From positions 1 to 64,000 of the forward strand of contig JABDBE010000006.1 in assembly GCA_013288805.1 (NCBI GenBank): DNA of 64,000 bases. The letters are read 5' to 3'. Positions 17,524-25,700 of this stretch are shown here, piece after piece (positions within the stretch are counted from its first letter, which is position 1; every line of letters begins with the position of its first letter). The notes below the pieces were generated by a model. That model was not told the DNA's origin and searched no databases. It saw nothing but the letters and a program-made list of their open reading frames with translations. Both the position numbers and the translations under genes were made by a program. This DNA is from Acidobacteriota bacterium. Lineage in GTDB: Bacteria > Acidobacteriota > Terriglobia > Terriglobales > Acidobacteriaceae.

Positions 17524-18627
17524 ATGAACCGACGGCAGGTCTTAAAGATAGCGTGTCTAATACCTCTGGCTTGTAGTTTTGCGAGTGCTCAGAAAATTAT
17601 CACCTTCGACGCCCCCGGCTCAGGCACAGCTGCGGGTCAAGGCACGCTTGCAGAGGGCATCAACCTGGAGAGGACGACCTACGGCTACTACATCGATTCA
17701 AGCGGTGTGGCCCACGGATTTTTGCGCAGCAGGAACAACGGCTTTACTACCTTCAGCGCTCCGGGCGCGGGCACAGCGTCGGGACAGGGCACTTTCGCTT
17801 TCAGCCTCGACCCAGCAGGCGCGATCGTGGGGTATTTCATCGACGGGAGCGGAGTGATGCACGGTTACGTGCGCGCGAGCAACGGCCAGTTCACAACCTT
17901 CAACGCGCCCGGCGCTGGCAGAGGTTCCGGGCAGGGTACGCTGGCCCTCAACATCAACCCGGCAGGAACAATCGCGGGCTATGGCTACGATTCAAATGGT
18001 GTAGCTCACGCGTACCTGCGGACGAGGGCGGGCGCCTTCACGACTTTCGATGTACCGGGCGCAGGCACCGGCGCTGGCCAGGGCACCGGTACGTCGTCAG
18101 GGATTGGACTCAATCCCGAGGGAGCGCTGACAGGAGCTTACATTGACTCGAACAATGCGCTGCACGGATACGTGCGCGCTCCTGAGGGCACCATCGCCGA
18201 TATCGAGGCCCCAGGTGCAGGGACAGGCGCAGGCCAGGGCACCGACACCGATGGTCTCAACCCGGCGGGAACGATTCCAGGAGTGTTCGTTGACTCAAAT
18301 AATGTGCTTCACGGATTCGTGCGAGCTTCGGGCGGCACAATCACTACATTCGATGTTCCCGGCGCAGGCACAGGCCCTGGCCAGGGTACCCTGCCGGAAG
18401 GACTTAATTTTGAGGGAGCGATCACGGGAAGTTACATTGACAGCAGCAGTGTAAGCCACGGCTTTTTGCTTGGTCGCCACGGGGCCATCATTACCTTCGA
18501 CGCTCCCGGCGCAGGCACAGGTGCGGGTCAGGGGACGCTCCCGGTGCTCAATAACGCAGAGGGTTCGATCACGGGATACGAAATTGACGCGAACGGTGCT
18601 TTTCACGGCTTCGTGCGGAATCCGTAG
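17524..18627 (+). CDS. Secreted seven-repeat protein (HAF-type repeats, probable beta-propeller)
   Basis: 367 aa with signal peptide MNRRQVLKIACLIPLACSFA and cleavage after ASA. The whole mature chain is seven tandem repeats of about 49 residues with the consensus TTFDAPGAGTGAGQGT then ..NPAGTI.G.YIDSNGV.HGFVR. Repeats begin near residues 25, 75, 124, 173, 225, 273 and 322. Conserved HG(F/Y) and YxDS suggest beta-strand blades, and seven repeats fit a seven-bladed propeller. Related repeats are called HAF repeats in extracellular proteins of Acidobacteria and others; function is unknown. Start ATG 17524 has GAGGAGG 6 nt upstream; the in-frame start at 17449 has none. Confidence 0.8.
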   Translation: MNRRQVLKIACLIPLACSFASAQKIITFDAPGSGTAAGQGTLAEGINLERTTYGYYIDSSGVAHGFLRSRNNGFTTFSAPGAGTASGQGTFAFSLDPAGAIVGYFIDGSGVMHGYVRASNGQFTTFNAPGAGRGSGQGTLALNINPAGTIAGYGYDSNGVAHAYLRTRAGAFTTFDVPGAGTGAGQGTGTSSGIGLNPEGALTGAYIDSNNALHGYVRAPEGTIADIEAPGAGTGAGQGTDTDGLNPAGTIPGVFVDSNNVLHGFVRASGGTITTFDVPGAGTGPGQGTLPEGLNFEGAITGSYIDSSSVSHGFLLGRHGAIITFDAPGAGTGAGQGTLPVLNNAEGSITGYEIDANGAFHGFVRNP

Positions 18628-18681
18628 CTCGCCCGCGAAATCTTGGAGTCCGGCCTGGGCGGACCCCGTAGGAATCACTGT

Positions 18682-19461
18682 TCAATCGGCAAGGAAGGTT
18701 CCAGTTCCCATCCAGAACCGCGCCAGCGCTCTGAGATTCTTCTTGTAGGTTCGCGTGACGGTGTATTCTTTCCCGCCTCTCACGCGAAGTTCGTACTCCC
18801 CGGTGGCGCACGGACGGATCTCTTGTACGAAAGAGGCATTCACCAACACCGACCGATGAATTCGAACGAATCCATATGGTTTGAGATCCTCCGCAATCGT
18901 CGAAATCGATTCTCGCAACAAATACGAACCCGCCTCCTGTTGGAGCAAAACATAATTACCCTCTGCCTGCACCGCAACTAAATCACGAGGATCGATGAAG
19001 AGGATTCTCCCGTTGCTCTTTATTGCAATCTTGGGAGATTTTTGCTGCAGCATCGGCAGATGGGGCATCAACTCGACAAATCTTGCCGCCCGTTCGCTCG
19101 CCGTCCTTCGAAAGGCAAACTCCAGAGCCTGGTTCACGCGTTCACTTGAAAAAGGTTTCAACACATAGTCGACGGCATGCTTTTCGAAGGCAGCCACTGC
19201 ATGCTGGGCGTGCGCAGTTACTAGGACGACGGAGGGCAACGGTCGCCCATATTGCTGTAGACGGCCCAATAATTCGAGACCCGATAGCTCGGGCATACTG
19301 ATGTCGAGCAGCATTACGTCGTAGCTGTGTTTGGATAGGCGCTCCTGAGCTTCGATGGCGTCGCTAGCCGAATCAAAACGCTCGACATCGGACCGGGCAG
19401 CCAAAATCTGCGCCAAGGCCGTGCGCGCTAAGGGTTCGTCATCGACGATGAGAACGCGCAT
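18682..19461 (-). CDS. LytTR-family response regulator
   Basis: 259 aa: receiver domain 1-120 with the acidic pair DD7-8, phospho-acceptor D53 in MLLDISMPELSG and the conserved Lys in VDYVLKPFS; LytTR DNA-binding domain about 150-255, with LVAVQAEGNYVLLQ and GFVRIHRSVLVNASFVQEI. LytTR proteins bind pairs of short direct repeats. It overlaps the end of the histidine kinase gene by 34 bp, so the two are translated from one message, and is the output half of that pair. It converges on the seven-repeat protein, whose stop lies 54 bp away. Confidence 0.93.
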   Translation of the reverse strand: MRVLIVDDEPLARTALAQILAARSDVERFDSASDAIEAQERLSKHSYDVMLLDISMPELSGLELLGRLQQYGRPLPSVVLVTAHAQHAVAAFEKHAVDYVLKPFSSERVNQALEFAFRRTASERAARFVELMPHLPMLQQKSPKIAIKSNGRILFIDPRDLVAVQAEGNYVLLQQEAGSYLLRESISTIAEDLKPYGFVRIHRSVLVNASFVQEIRPCATGEYELRVRGGKEYTVTRTYKKNLRALARFWMGTGTFLAD

Positions 19462-20597
19462 AACCGGTCCTCCTCCTCAAGGACATTCTGGACGTGGCGC
19501 CCGGGCACGCTGGCAGGCTGGGAATTCAAGGCCGGCAAGACCAAACTCGCTGAGGCAGTGCGGTCCTCTGCGACCGTAAGACGCAGGCTCGCATCACCGG
19601 CATACAGATACTTCAAACGGGCTTCAACGTTTCTCAACCCCACGCCGGTTCCGTTGGACGTCTCGCCACCAACACTATTGCGCACCCGGATGTTGAGTAT
19701 CCCATTGCTTGCACTTGTCGTCACCTCGACCCATCCGCCCTCGCGTGATGAGGAAACGCCGTGCCGAATTGCATTCTCTACCAATGGCTGAAGGATCATC
19801 TGCGGCACCAGCAATCGGCAGGTCTCGGGGGCGATCTGCCAATCAATCTTGAGCCGGCTCCCGAAGCGCATCTTTTCAAGATCGAGATATTCCCTCACAA
19901 ACCTTAGTTCACCCTCGAGCGGAATTAGATCCGAGCCGTCGCGGTCCAGTGCTGTCCGCAAGAGATTCGACAGCTTTACGATCATGGCCTTGGCGCTCTT
20001 GGGGTCAGTTTCAGCCAGGGTTGCGATCCCATGCAGGGTATTAAAAAGAAAGTGCGGATGAAGTTGCATCTTGAGCGCCTGCAGTTCGCTGGCAGCCAGC
20101 GCCTGCTGATACTCATATCTTTCAGCCTCCTGCCTTCGCACACGCTTGAAGTATTCGTAAGCGTGGGCGGCCACGACGATGGCGAGGAAGAAGAATGTTT
20201 CGTCCGCAAATCCTGATCGAGTAATCTCCAGCCATGAATGGATGGACCACGAAACGTATTTCTGTAGCGCATCATCGTAGGGCGGGGTTAGCAGCAGGAC
20301 CATCCCCGAGTAAAACAGTACGAAGGGCACCGCCCCGAGGAGCCACAGTAGCACGTACCGAAAACGATTTCTCGAAAAGCTAATGTACTTCGCAACCACG
20401 TAGAAAATAGGCGGCGTCCACAAGGCGAAAGGAAAAGCGTGAGCTCCAGCCTGAATCAGCATCTCGATCAACGAGGACCAAAGATTTTGTCGGTTGAGAG
20501 GCCTATATTGCAGGCCCATGAGCAGCGCAATCCCGTACCAAAAGGCAATCGACATCAGGTAGGCCCGGGCGGTTCCGCGGAGGCGGAGCGGCTTCAT
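19428..20597 (-). CDS. LytS/YehU-type sensor histidine kinase
   Basis: 389 aa. The N-terminal 150 residues contain four or five membrane segments with short loops, and no 5TM-LYT or GAF domain that I can name. The His_kinase domain opens with LQALKMQLHPHFLFNTLHG (phospho-acceptor H182), then a HATPase_c domain with VENAIRHG and GTGVGLRNVEARL. The ligand is unknown. The C-terminal tail runs 34 bp into the response-regulator gene. Start ATG 20597: TAGAAT at 20609-20604 ends 6 nt before it, so the message may be leaderless. Confidence 0.92.
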   Translation of the reverse strand: MKPLRLRGTARAYLMSIAFWYGIALLMGLQYRPLNRQNLWSSLIEMLIQAGAHAFPFALWTPPIFYVVAKYISFSRNRFRYVLLWLLGAVPFVLFYSGMVLLLTPPYDDALQKYVSWSIHSWLEITRSGFADETFFFLAIVVAAHAYEYFKRVRRQEAERYEYQQALAASELQALKMQLHPHFLFNTLHGIATLAETDPKSAKAMIVKLSNLLRTALDRDGSDLIPLEGELRFVREYLDLEKMRFGSRLKIDWQIAPETCRLLVPQMILQPLVENAIRHGVSSSREGGWVEVTTSASNGILNIRVRNSVGGETSNGTGVGLRNVEARLKYLYAGDASLRLTVAEDRTASASLVLPALNSQPASVPGRHVQNVLEEEDRLCAFSSSMTNP

Positions 20598-20603
20598 AGC
20601 GCC

Positions 20604-20631
20604 ATTCTAACCCTGGATAGGGCCGCCGCAA
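20604..20631 (-). promoter_or_regulatory. Putative promoter of the two-component operon
   Basis: On the minus strand TTGCGG (20631-20626), a 16-bp spacer and TAGAAT (20609-20604). The start of transcription would fall at 20597-20598, on the ATG of the kinase gene. Confidence 0.45.
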
Positions 20632-20677
20632 AACTCATGGCAATCTCGATCACAAACGAGCCTTTCAGGCCGAGGTT

Positions 20678-21187
20678 TCAAAGTGTCTTTTGCGATCCAG
20701 TTCGAGCGTCTTCCCCGCGGCGGCTTCGAAAGAACGCCTGCAACAGCTCGGCGCATCGTCCCGCTAACACGCCTCCACGGACTTCCGTTCGATGATTCAA
20801 CTGCGGATGGTTTAGCACCGCCATGACCGAATGGACTGCTCCAGCTTTCGGATCATCCGCCCCGTATACCAATCGTTTGACGCGAGCATAAACCAAGGCG
20901 CCGGCGCACATGGGACACGGCTCAATCGTAGCGAACAGCTCGCAGTCTCCCATACGATGGTTGCCGAGGTTTGCCCCAGCTTCGCGCAGAGCGATGATTT
21001 CGGCGTGGGCGGTGGGATCGGAGTCAGTGAGGTTGCGATTCCATCCGCGACCGATTATCTCGCCGCCACACACGACGATCGCGCCTACCGGAACCTCTCC
21101 TGCGTCGAGCGCCCGTCGCGCAGCTCGTAGAGCCTCTTCCATCCAAAGCTCGTCAGATGCGGCTGATTGTCGCTCGTCGCTGGTCAT
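20678..21187 (-). CDS. tadA: tRNA-specific adenosine deaminase
   Basis: Deaminates A34 of tRNA-Arg(ACG) to inosine; 169 aa. Zinc site: His and catalytic Glu in PTAHAEIIALREAG and the two Cys in EPCPMCAGALVYAR; the substrate-recognition segment DPKAGAVHSV follows. ATG 21187 (MTSDERQ) gives the usual length; the in-frame start at 21238 would add 17 residues not typical of the family. It reads away from the second NuoI-like gene and lies 80 bp from the kinase gene start. Confidence 0.94.
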   Translation of the reverse strand: MTSDERQSAASDELWMEEALRAARRALDAGEVPVGAIVVCGGEIIGRGWNRNLTDSDPTAHAEIIALREAGANLGNHRMGDCELFATIEPCPMCAGALVYARVKRLVYGADDPKAGAVHSVMAVLNHPQLNHRTEVRGGVLAGRCAELLQAFFRSRRGEDARTGSQKTL

Positions 21188-21293
21188 CGGTTGTTGGCCA
21201 GACCATTGTAAACGCGCCACACGAGCCTGAGGGCCCACGCCTGTGTCGATGATGGGGATTCCACCGGGAGTTTCTGGGATTTCGGGTTGATGG

Positions 21294-21299
21294 TATGCT
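21294..21299 (+). promoter_or_regulatory. -10 box TATGCT next to the second NuoI-like gene
   Basis: TATGCT at 21294-21299 (4 of 6 consensus bases) with ATG 21309 nine nt after it, so the transcription start would fall one to three bases before the start codon. The -35 region is weak (TTTCTG at 21271-21276, 17-bp spacer). Confidence 0.3.
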
Positions 21300-21308
21300 T
21301 ACTTCGTC

Positions 21309-21770
21309 ATGGAGATTCCGAAGCTGCTGCGCAAAGTTTTCCTGCTGGACTTACTTCAGGGCCTGAGTGTTACGTTTCGCTATCAGGACCCGAGGGAGAT
21401 TTATACCGAACAGTATCCCCTGCAGCGGCCGCAGGTAGCCGAGCGCTATCGCGGCGCGCCGCGGCTGAACGTGAATCCCGACACCAACGAGACCATGTGC
21501 ATTGCCTGCGATTTGTGCGCGCTGGCATGCCCGGAGAATCTGATCGTAGTCACCAGCGCGCGCAACGAACAGACCCGCCGCAAAGAACTCACGAACTTCA
21601 CTTACGACCTCAGCCGCTGTATGTTTTGCGGACTCTGCGAAGACGCCTGCCCGGTAGACGCACTGGAACTAACCCAGGACTTCGAGCTCGCCAGCTATAC
21701 CCGCGAAGGCGCCATCTGGAACCGCGAGATGCTCGAGAAGGGCCCCCAACCGACGCAGTATAAGAAATGA
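21309..21770 (+). CDS. NuoI-like 2x[4Fe-4S] ferredoxin, second copy
   Basis: 153 aa, shorter and more divergent than the copy at 11085. Cysteine sets C64, C67, C70, C74 (CIACDLCALACP) and C104, C107, C110, C114 (CMFCGLCEDACP); upstream TFRYQDPREIYTEQYP replaces the NuoI EMFQPTQ segment but keeps the fold pattern. FDELASY-like text after the second cluster (DFELASYTREGAIWNREML) matches NuoI. No complex I neighbours. It could be the NuoI of a second complex I encoded apart, or a soluble partner. No clear Shine-Dalgarno sequence. Confidence 0.82.
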   Translation: MEIPKLLRKVFLLDLLQGLSVTFRYQDPREIYTEQYPLQRPQVAERYRGAPRLNVNPDTNETMCIACDLCALACPENLIVVTSARNEQTRRKELTNFTYDLSRCMFCGLCEDACPVDALELTQDFELASYTREGAIWNREMLEKGPQPTQYKK

Positions 21771-21863
21771 GAAAGCAGCAATCAGCACTTAGCGAGTGCG
21801 CTCCTCTGCTTAATTGTTCCCACAAACCCACCTGACTGAATGCTGACGGCTGAGTGCTAATTG

Positions 21864-22946
21864 CTAAGCCCTGGACTGCTGCTGCGTCATGCAGTGCATC
21901 GCGCCAAATCCCCAGATCAGATCGCCCGAGTAAATTCCGACGACTTCGCGGTCAGGAAATACATCAGCCAGCGTGTCGAGGGCAATGCGGTCGTTGGCAT
22001 CGTTGAAGACCGGGACTAGCACCACACCGTTGGCAATATAAAAATTGGCGTAACTGGCAGGCAGGCGGCGTCCTTCAAAAACAACCGGAGCGGGCATGGG
22101 AAGTTCGATAAGTGCGAGAGACTTTCCATCTTGATCGGCGGCGGCCCGCAGACGGCGGATGTTCTCTCGCAACGGCTCATAGTTGGGATCGTCGGGGTTA
22201 GCCTCAACGGCGGTCACCACCGTGTCGGGAGCGACGAAACGAGTGATGTCGTCCACGTGGCCGTGAGTGTCGTCGCCACTTATGCCGGAGCCCAGCCAGA
22301 TCACGTTCTTGATTCCAAGATAATCCGCAAAGACCTTTTCGTAATCTCCGCGTTTCATCGTTGGATTGCGTTGCTGGACTTTGCTAAGCAGGCACTCCTC
22401 CGTAGTGAGCAAAGTGCCTTGACCATTGACGTCAATGGATCCGCCTTCGAGGACCACGCGCTGCTTGCCGAAGGTTGGGCGGAGTTCGCGGGCACTAGCA
22501 GCCTTTGCCATGAGGCTGCCGACTTTTTCGTCGCTCTGGTAGTTCGGATACTTGGCCCATGCATTGAAACGCCACTTGACCGCGGCAAGCTCGCATGGGG
22601 ACAGCCGCGTCGTTACAAATGTGCAGCCGGAATCGCGCGTCCAGACCCGGTTCGTAGGCCAACGGTGGAGGCGAACGTTATCGCAGAGCGCATTAGCGCG
22701 GTCGAGGACTTTACGAGCGCGTTTTTCCGACGCCACATCGTTGACGATTACCTCGACACGTTCGTGCCGAGCCAACTGGCGGATGATTTCCGCGTAGACC
22801 CACGGAATCGGTTCAAACTTTCCCGGCCAGTCGTCGCGGTAGTGAGGCCAAGCCAGCCAGGTAGCCTCATGCGGCTCCCATTCAGCAGGCATGCGCAGGT
22901 CATTGGCTGCAGGCTTCGTTCCGGAAATAGAAGATCTAGCTGGCAT
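21864..22946 (-). CDS. aguA: Agmatine deiminase
   Basis: Hydrolyses agmatine to N-carbamoylputrescine and ammonia. 360 aa of the guanidino-group-modifying fold: MPAEWEPHEATWLAWPHYRDDWPG at the start region, TNRVWTRDSG, FNAWAKYPNYQSDEKVG, VLEGGSIDVNGQGTLLTTEECL, the catalytic His and Asp in SGDDTHGHVDDITRF, and the catalytic Cys in FGAMHCMTQQ near the C-terminus. All key residues are present. The downstream gene of the aguB-aguA pair; the 267-bp spacer between them is filled with palindromic repeats rather than being operon-tight. Confidence 0.94.
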   Translation of the reverse strand: MPARSSISGTKPAANDLRMPAEWEPHEATWLAWPHYRDDWPGKFEPIPWVYAEIIRQLARHERVEVIVNDVASEKRARKVLDRANALCDNVRLHRWPTNRVWTRDSGCTFVTTRLSPCELAAVKWRFNAWAKYPNYQSDEKVGSLMAKAASARELRPTFGKQRVVLEGGSIDVNGQGTLLTTEECLLSKVQQRNPTMKRGDYEKVFADYLGIKNVIWLGSGISGDDTHGHVDDITRFVAPDTVVTAVEANPDDPNYEPLRENIRRLRAAADQDGKSLALIELPMPAPVVFEGRRLPASYANFYIANGVVLVPVFNDANDRIALDTLADVFPDREVVGIYSGDLIWGFGAMHCMTQQQSRA

Positions 22947-22959
22947 GCGCCTCAGTGGT

Positions 22960-23205
22960 TAAGCCCGATGATTCAGCCGCAAAGCGGCGAAAGAAAACAG
23001 CCCACGGCGTAACAAGCTGTGGAAAAACTTTCGATTCGTATCAGGGTATGCCTTCAGGCATACCGCAACTCGATGAAAAGATGGCCCGGCTTCAGCCGCT
23101 GGAACTCGATGGTACAACCGTAAATGGCATTTTTCCGCAACCTCGTAAGCCGTGGGCGAAAGGCGGAAAATCCACAAGCCCCAGAGGGGCGAAAGAGTAG
23201 TTCCC
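22960..23205. repeat. Composite intergenic repeat between aguB and aguA
   Basis: Contains the blocks CAGCCGCAAAGCGGCG, CAGCCCACGGCG, a GGTATGCCTTCAGGCATACC palindrome (23045-23064), AAGCCGTGGGCGAAAGGCGG and AAGCCCCAGAGGGGCGAAAGAGTAG. The same blocks recur in the same order, without the middle, at 25600-25695. It looks like a non-coding repeat family of this genome. No ORF of quality. Confidence 0.7.
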
Positions 23206-23213
23206 GCACCGAA

Positions 23214-24116
23214 TCAATCGATCATCCGGCTCGTAATCGGGGCATAGCTGTCAATCCTGCGGTCGCGCAGGAACGGCCAATTCCGGCGGACGTCTTCCAG
23301 CGCCTTCAAATCAACTTCGCCCACGAGAATCTCCTCTTTATCATGCGAAGCCTCGGCAATCACGCGGCCGAACGGATCACATAAGAATGACCCACCCCAG
23401 AATTCCAGCCCGGCTCCAGGGGCCGATTTGCCGCGAATGTCCCCAGTTTCGAAACCGACGCGATTGACCACGGCTACGTACACGCCGTTCGCGATGGCAT
23501 GCGCCCGCTGAATCGTGCGCCAGGCATCGTGTTGAGCCACGCCAAACTCAGCCTTCTCGGCGGGATGCCATCCAATCGCGGTCGGATAGAAAAGCACATG
23601 CGCCCCCTGCAATGCGGTCAGCCGCGCTCCTTCGGGATACCACTGATCCCAGCACACCAGCGTGCCCACGCGTCCCACGTTGGTATCGAAAGCCCGAAAA
23701 CCAAGATCGCCCGGAGTGAAATAATATTTCTCGTAATAAAGCGGGTCGTCGGGGATATGCATCTTGCGATAGAGCCCGCGCAACGTGCCATCGGCGTCGA
23801 ACATCGCAGCAGTGTTGTGATAAACGCCAGCAGCCCGCTTCTCGAATAGCGACGCGATCAGCACGATCCGAAGTTGCTGGGCTACCGCACCGAGTTTTGC
23901 TGACGTCGGGCCCGGGATTGGCTCGGCCAGATCGAAGAGGTCGCAATCTTCGCGCTGACAGAAATACTGCGTCTGAAAGAGCTCGGGCAGGCAGACGATC
24001 TGCGCCCCCTTGGCTGCAGCCTCGCGTACCCGCTCGATTGCGTGTTCGAGATTCTGGCCAGGGTCGGACGTCATCGACATCTGCACCAGTCCGACATTGA
24101 ATTTTTCCGGCGGCAA
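23214..24116 (-). CDS. aguB: N-carbamoylputrescine amidase
   Basis: Nitrilase-superfamily amidase releasing putrescine, CO2 and ammonia from N-carbamoylputrescine. Catalytic triad: Glu in CLPELFQTQYF, Lys in LYRKMHIPDDPLYYEKYYF, Cys in TLVCWDQWYPEGAR; FLCDPFGRVIAEAS is typical of the subfamily. The frame opens at 24188, but that start lies in a repeat. I choose TTG 24116, because AGGAG lies exactly 6 nt before it and the 300-aa product then begins PPEKFNVGLVQMSM, where relatives begin. Upstream of aguA on the same strand. Confidence 0.9.
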   Translation of the reverse strand: MPPEKFNVGLVQMSMTSDPGQNLEHAIERVREAAAKGAQIVCLPELFQTQYFCQREDCDLFDLAEPIPGPTSAKLGAVAQQLRIVLIASLFEKRAAGVYHNTAAMFDADGTLRGLYRKMHIPDDPLYYEKYYFTPGDLGFRAFDTNVGRVGTLVCWDQWYPEGARLTALQGAHVLFYPTAIGWHPAEKAEFGVAQHDAWRTIQRAHAIANGVYVAVVNRVGFETGDIRGKSAPGAGLEFWGGSFLCDPFGRVIAEASHDKEEILVGEVDLKALEDVRRNWPFLRDRRIDSYAPITSRMID

Positions 24117-24170
24117 AGAACGCTCCTTTCGGACAACTAGAATACCAGTTCCCGGCAGTGGTTCAGTTTT

Positions 24171-24324
24171 GATTGTCATCCCGAGCAAAACGTGCTTTCC
24201 GCGGCGGGAGATCTGCCCTATTTAAATTGATTGTCACCCTGAGCAGGCGTTCTTTGCGTAGCGAAGGATCTGTTCTATTTAAAATTGGATGTCATCCTGA
24301 GCGCAGCGAAGGATCTGGGCGAGC
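24171..24324. repeat. Tandem array of three REP-like units
   Basis: Three head-to-tail units of about 58 bp: GATTGTCATCCCGAGC (24171), GATTGTCACCCTGAGC (24229) and GGATGTCATCCTGAGC (24288), each ending in a variant of GCGAAGGATCT; the first two are then joined by CTATTTAAATT or CTATTTAAAATT. Single diverged copies occur elsewhere in the window (around 36915, 38981, 40975, 46440 and 63163). It occupies most of the 358-bp gap between aguB and the DHS-like gene; the rest (24325-24474) shows nothing beyond the ribosome-binding site GGGGGGTGG. Confidence 0.8.
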
Positions 24325-24474
24325 CGCGCGACGCGTCGCGTATTTTGCGAAGCAATAATCGCGCGTCTGGCTCGCTTCCTTATCGAACTGGCCAGCACCA
24401 ATTCTCCTCGGTGGTAGCAGGAGTTCGCTGCCTTCTAGTAGAGTAGTGCTTCGACATATTGCGGGGGGTGGACT

Positions 24475-25578
24475 TTGAAAAACGGCAATCACGACGGCGC
24501 AGGAATTGACCGCAAGCTGCATAATCCGATCGAAGACCGATTAATTCCGCTGGAATCGCTGGACCTCAGCGCGGTTCGGTCGGTTGACGATCTGGTTCGC
24601 GCGATGGGAAAGACCGCGTTCACCGGCCGCCAGGTGGGCGAAGCCGCAGACGTGCTCGAAGCCATGGCCCGCGACGAGGAATGCTTCGTGGTCATGACTT
24701 TGGCTGGCGCCATGACCGTCGCCAAGCAGAGCCTGATCATCGCCGACCTGATTGACCAGGGAATCGTAAACGCAATCGTATCTACCGGCGCGCTGATGGC
24801 GCACGGCCTGGTCGAGGCCACCGGACGCGCTCACTTCCGCTACAACCCGGATGTTTCCGACACCGAGCTCTACGAGCAGGGCTACAACCGGGTTTACGAC
24901 ACGCTCGAGCCCGAGCAGAACCTGGACGACGTCGAAGAAGTAATGTCCCAGATCCTGGAAGGCTGGGACCACAGCGAGGTGCTCTGCTCTTACAAATTGA
25001 ATCACGCCATCGGAGCGCACCTGGCCAAGCACGCAAAAGGGCAGCGCGGCATTCTGAAATCGGCGTATGAAAAAGGCGTGCCAGTATTTGTCCCGGCATT
25101 TACGGATTCAGAACTGGGTCTAGACGTCGCCCTCAACAATCGCTTGCGCGAATCGACCGGAAGACACAAGCTGCGTTTCGATCCATTCGAAGATCTCGAG
25201 CATTTTGCGGCAACGCTTCTGCGCCAGACCAGACTCGGAATTTTCACCATCGGCGGAGGCGTTCCGCGCAACTGGGCCCAGCAATTCGGACCGTTCTGCG
25301 AGTTGCGCCATCGGCGTCTGGGAGAAAACGTTCCGTTGAAGCGCTACCACTACGGCGTGCGAATCTGTCCCGAACCAGTCTACTGGGGAGGACTTTCAGG
25401 CAGCCCCTATAGCGAAGCGATTTCGTGGGGCAAATTCGTCCCACCAGCCGAAGGCGGGAAATTCGGCGAGCTGTTTGTCGACGCCACCGTCGGATTGCCG
25501 CTGGTTGTAGCCGCTGTGCTCGAACGACTCAGTAAAGCAAAAACGGCAGGGAAGAAGAAAGCGGTGGCAAAGAAGTAA
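24475..25578 (+). CDS. Deoxyhypusine-synthase-like protein (probable polyamine aminobutyltransferase)
   Basis: 367 aa. Eukaryotic DHS moves the aminobutyl group of spermidine to a lysine of eIF5A; bacteria lack that target, and bacterial homologues may instead make homospermidine or related products. Seen: NAD-binding pieces VVMTLAGAMTVAKQ (residues 72-85), NAIVSTGALMAHGLVEATG (99-117), GIFTIGGGVPRNWAQQ (255-270) and the active-site lysine K320 in SEAISWGKFVPP, equivalent to the DHS lysine that carries the aminobutyl group. Start TTG 24475 after GGGGGGTGG. Its polyamine neighbours support the assignment; the true acceptor is unknown. Confidence 0.85.
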   Translation: MKNGNHDGAGIDRKLHNPIEDRLIPLESLDLSAVRSVDDLVRAMGKTAFTGRQVGEAADVLEAMARDEECFVVMTLAGAMTVAKQSLIIADLIDQGIVNAIVSTGALMAHGLVEATGRAHFRYNPDVSDTELYEQGYNRVYDTLEPEQNLDDVEEVMSQILEGWDHSEVLCSYKLNHAIGAHLAKHAKGQRGILKSAYEKGVPVFVPAFTDSELGLDVALNNRLRESTGRHKLRFDPFEDLEHFAATLLRQTRLGIFTIGGGVPRNWAQQFGPFCELRHRRLGENVPLKRYHYGVRICPEPVYWGGLSGSPYSEAISWGKFVPPAEGGKFGELFVDATVGLPLVVAAVLERLSKAKTAGKKKAVAKK

Positions 25579-25599
25579 ATTTATTCCACCGAGCAGAAA

Positions 25600-25695
25600 G
25601 CAGCCGCGAAGCGGCGGAAGAATGCAGCCCACGGCGCAAGCCGTGGGTTAGAAGTTTGAGAGGAACAAGCCCCAGCGGGGCGAAAGACTAGTTTT
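25600..25695. repeat. Intergenic repeat with perfect hairpin between DHS-like gene and pdaD
   Basis: CAGCCGCGAAGCGGCGG, then CCCACGGC-GCAA-GCCGTGGG (25628-25647, 8-bp perfect stem), then AAGCCCCAGCGGGGCGAAAGACTAG, the same family as 22960-23205. It lies between convergent genes and could end transcription from both sides, although there is no T tract. Confidence 0.7.
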
Positions 25696-25700
25696 GATAA

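Noticed and set aside
17524..18627. Possible CRISPR array (regular repeats of about 147 bp)
   Set aside because: The repeats are in frame, encode conserved protein text, and are too long and too variable at third positions; no cas genes.
22131..23012. 293-aa plus-strand ORF opposite aguA
   Set aside because: Shadow of a conserved enzyme with all catalytic residues on the other strand.
24171..24324. Tandem repeat considered as CRISPR
   Set aside because: Units are joined without unique spacers and only three occur; scattered single copies elsewhere mark a REP-like family.
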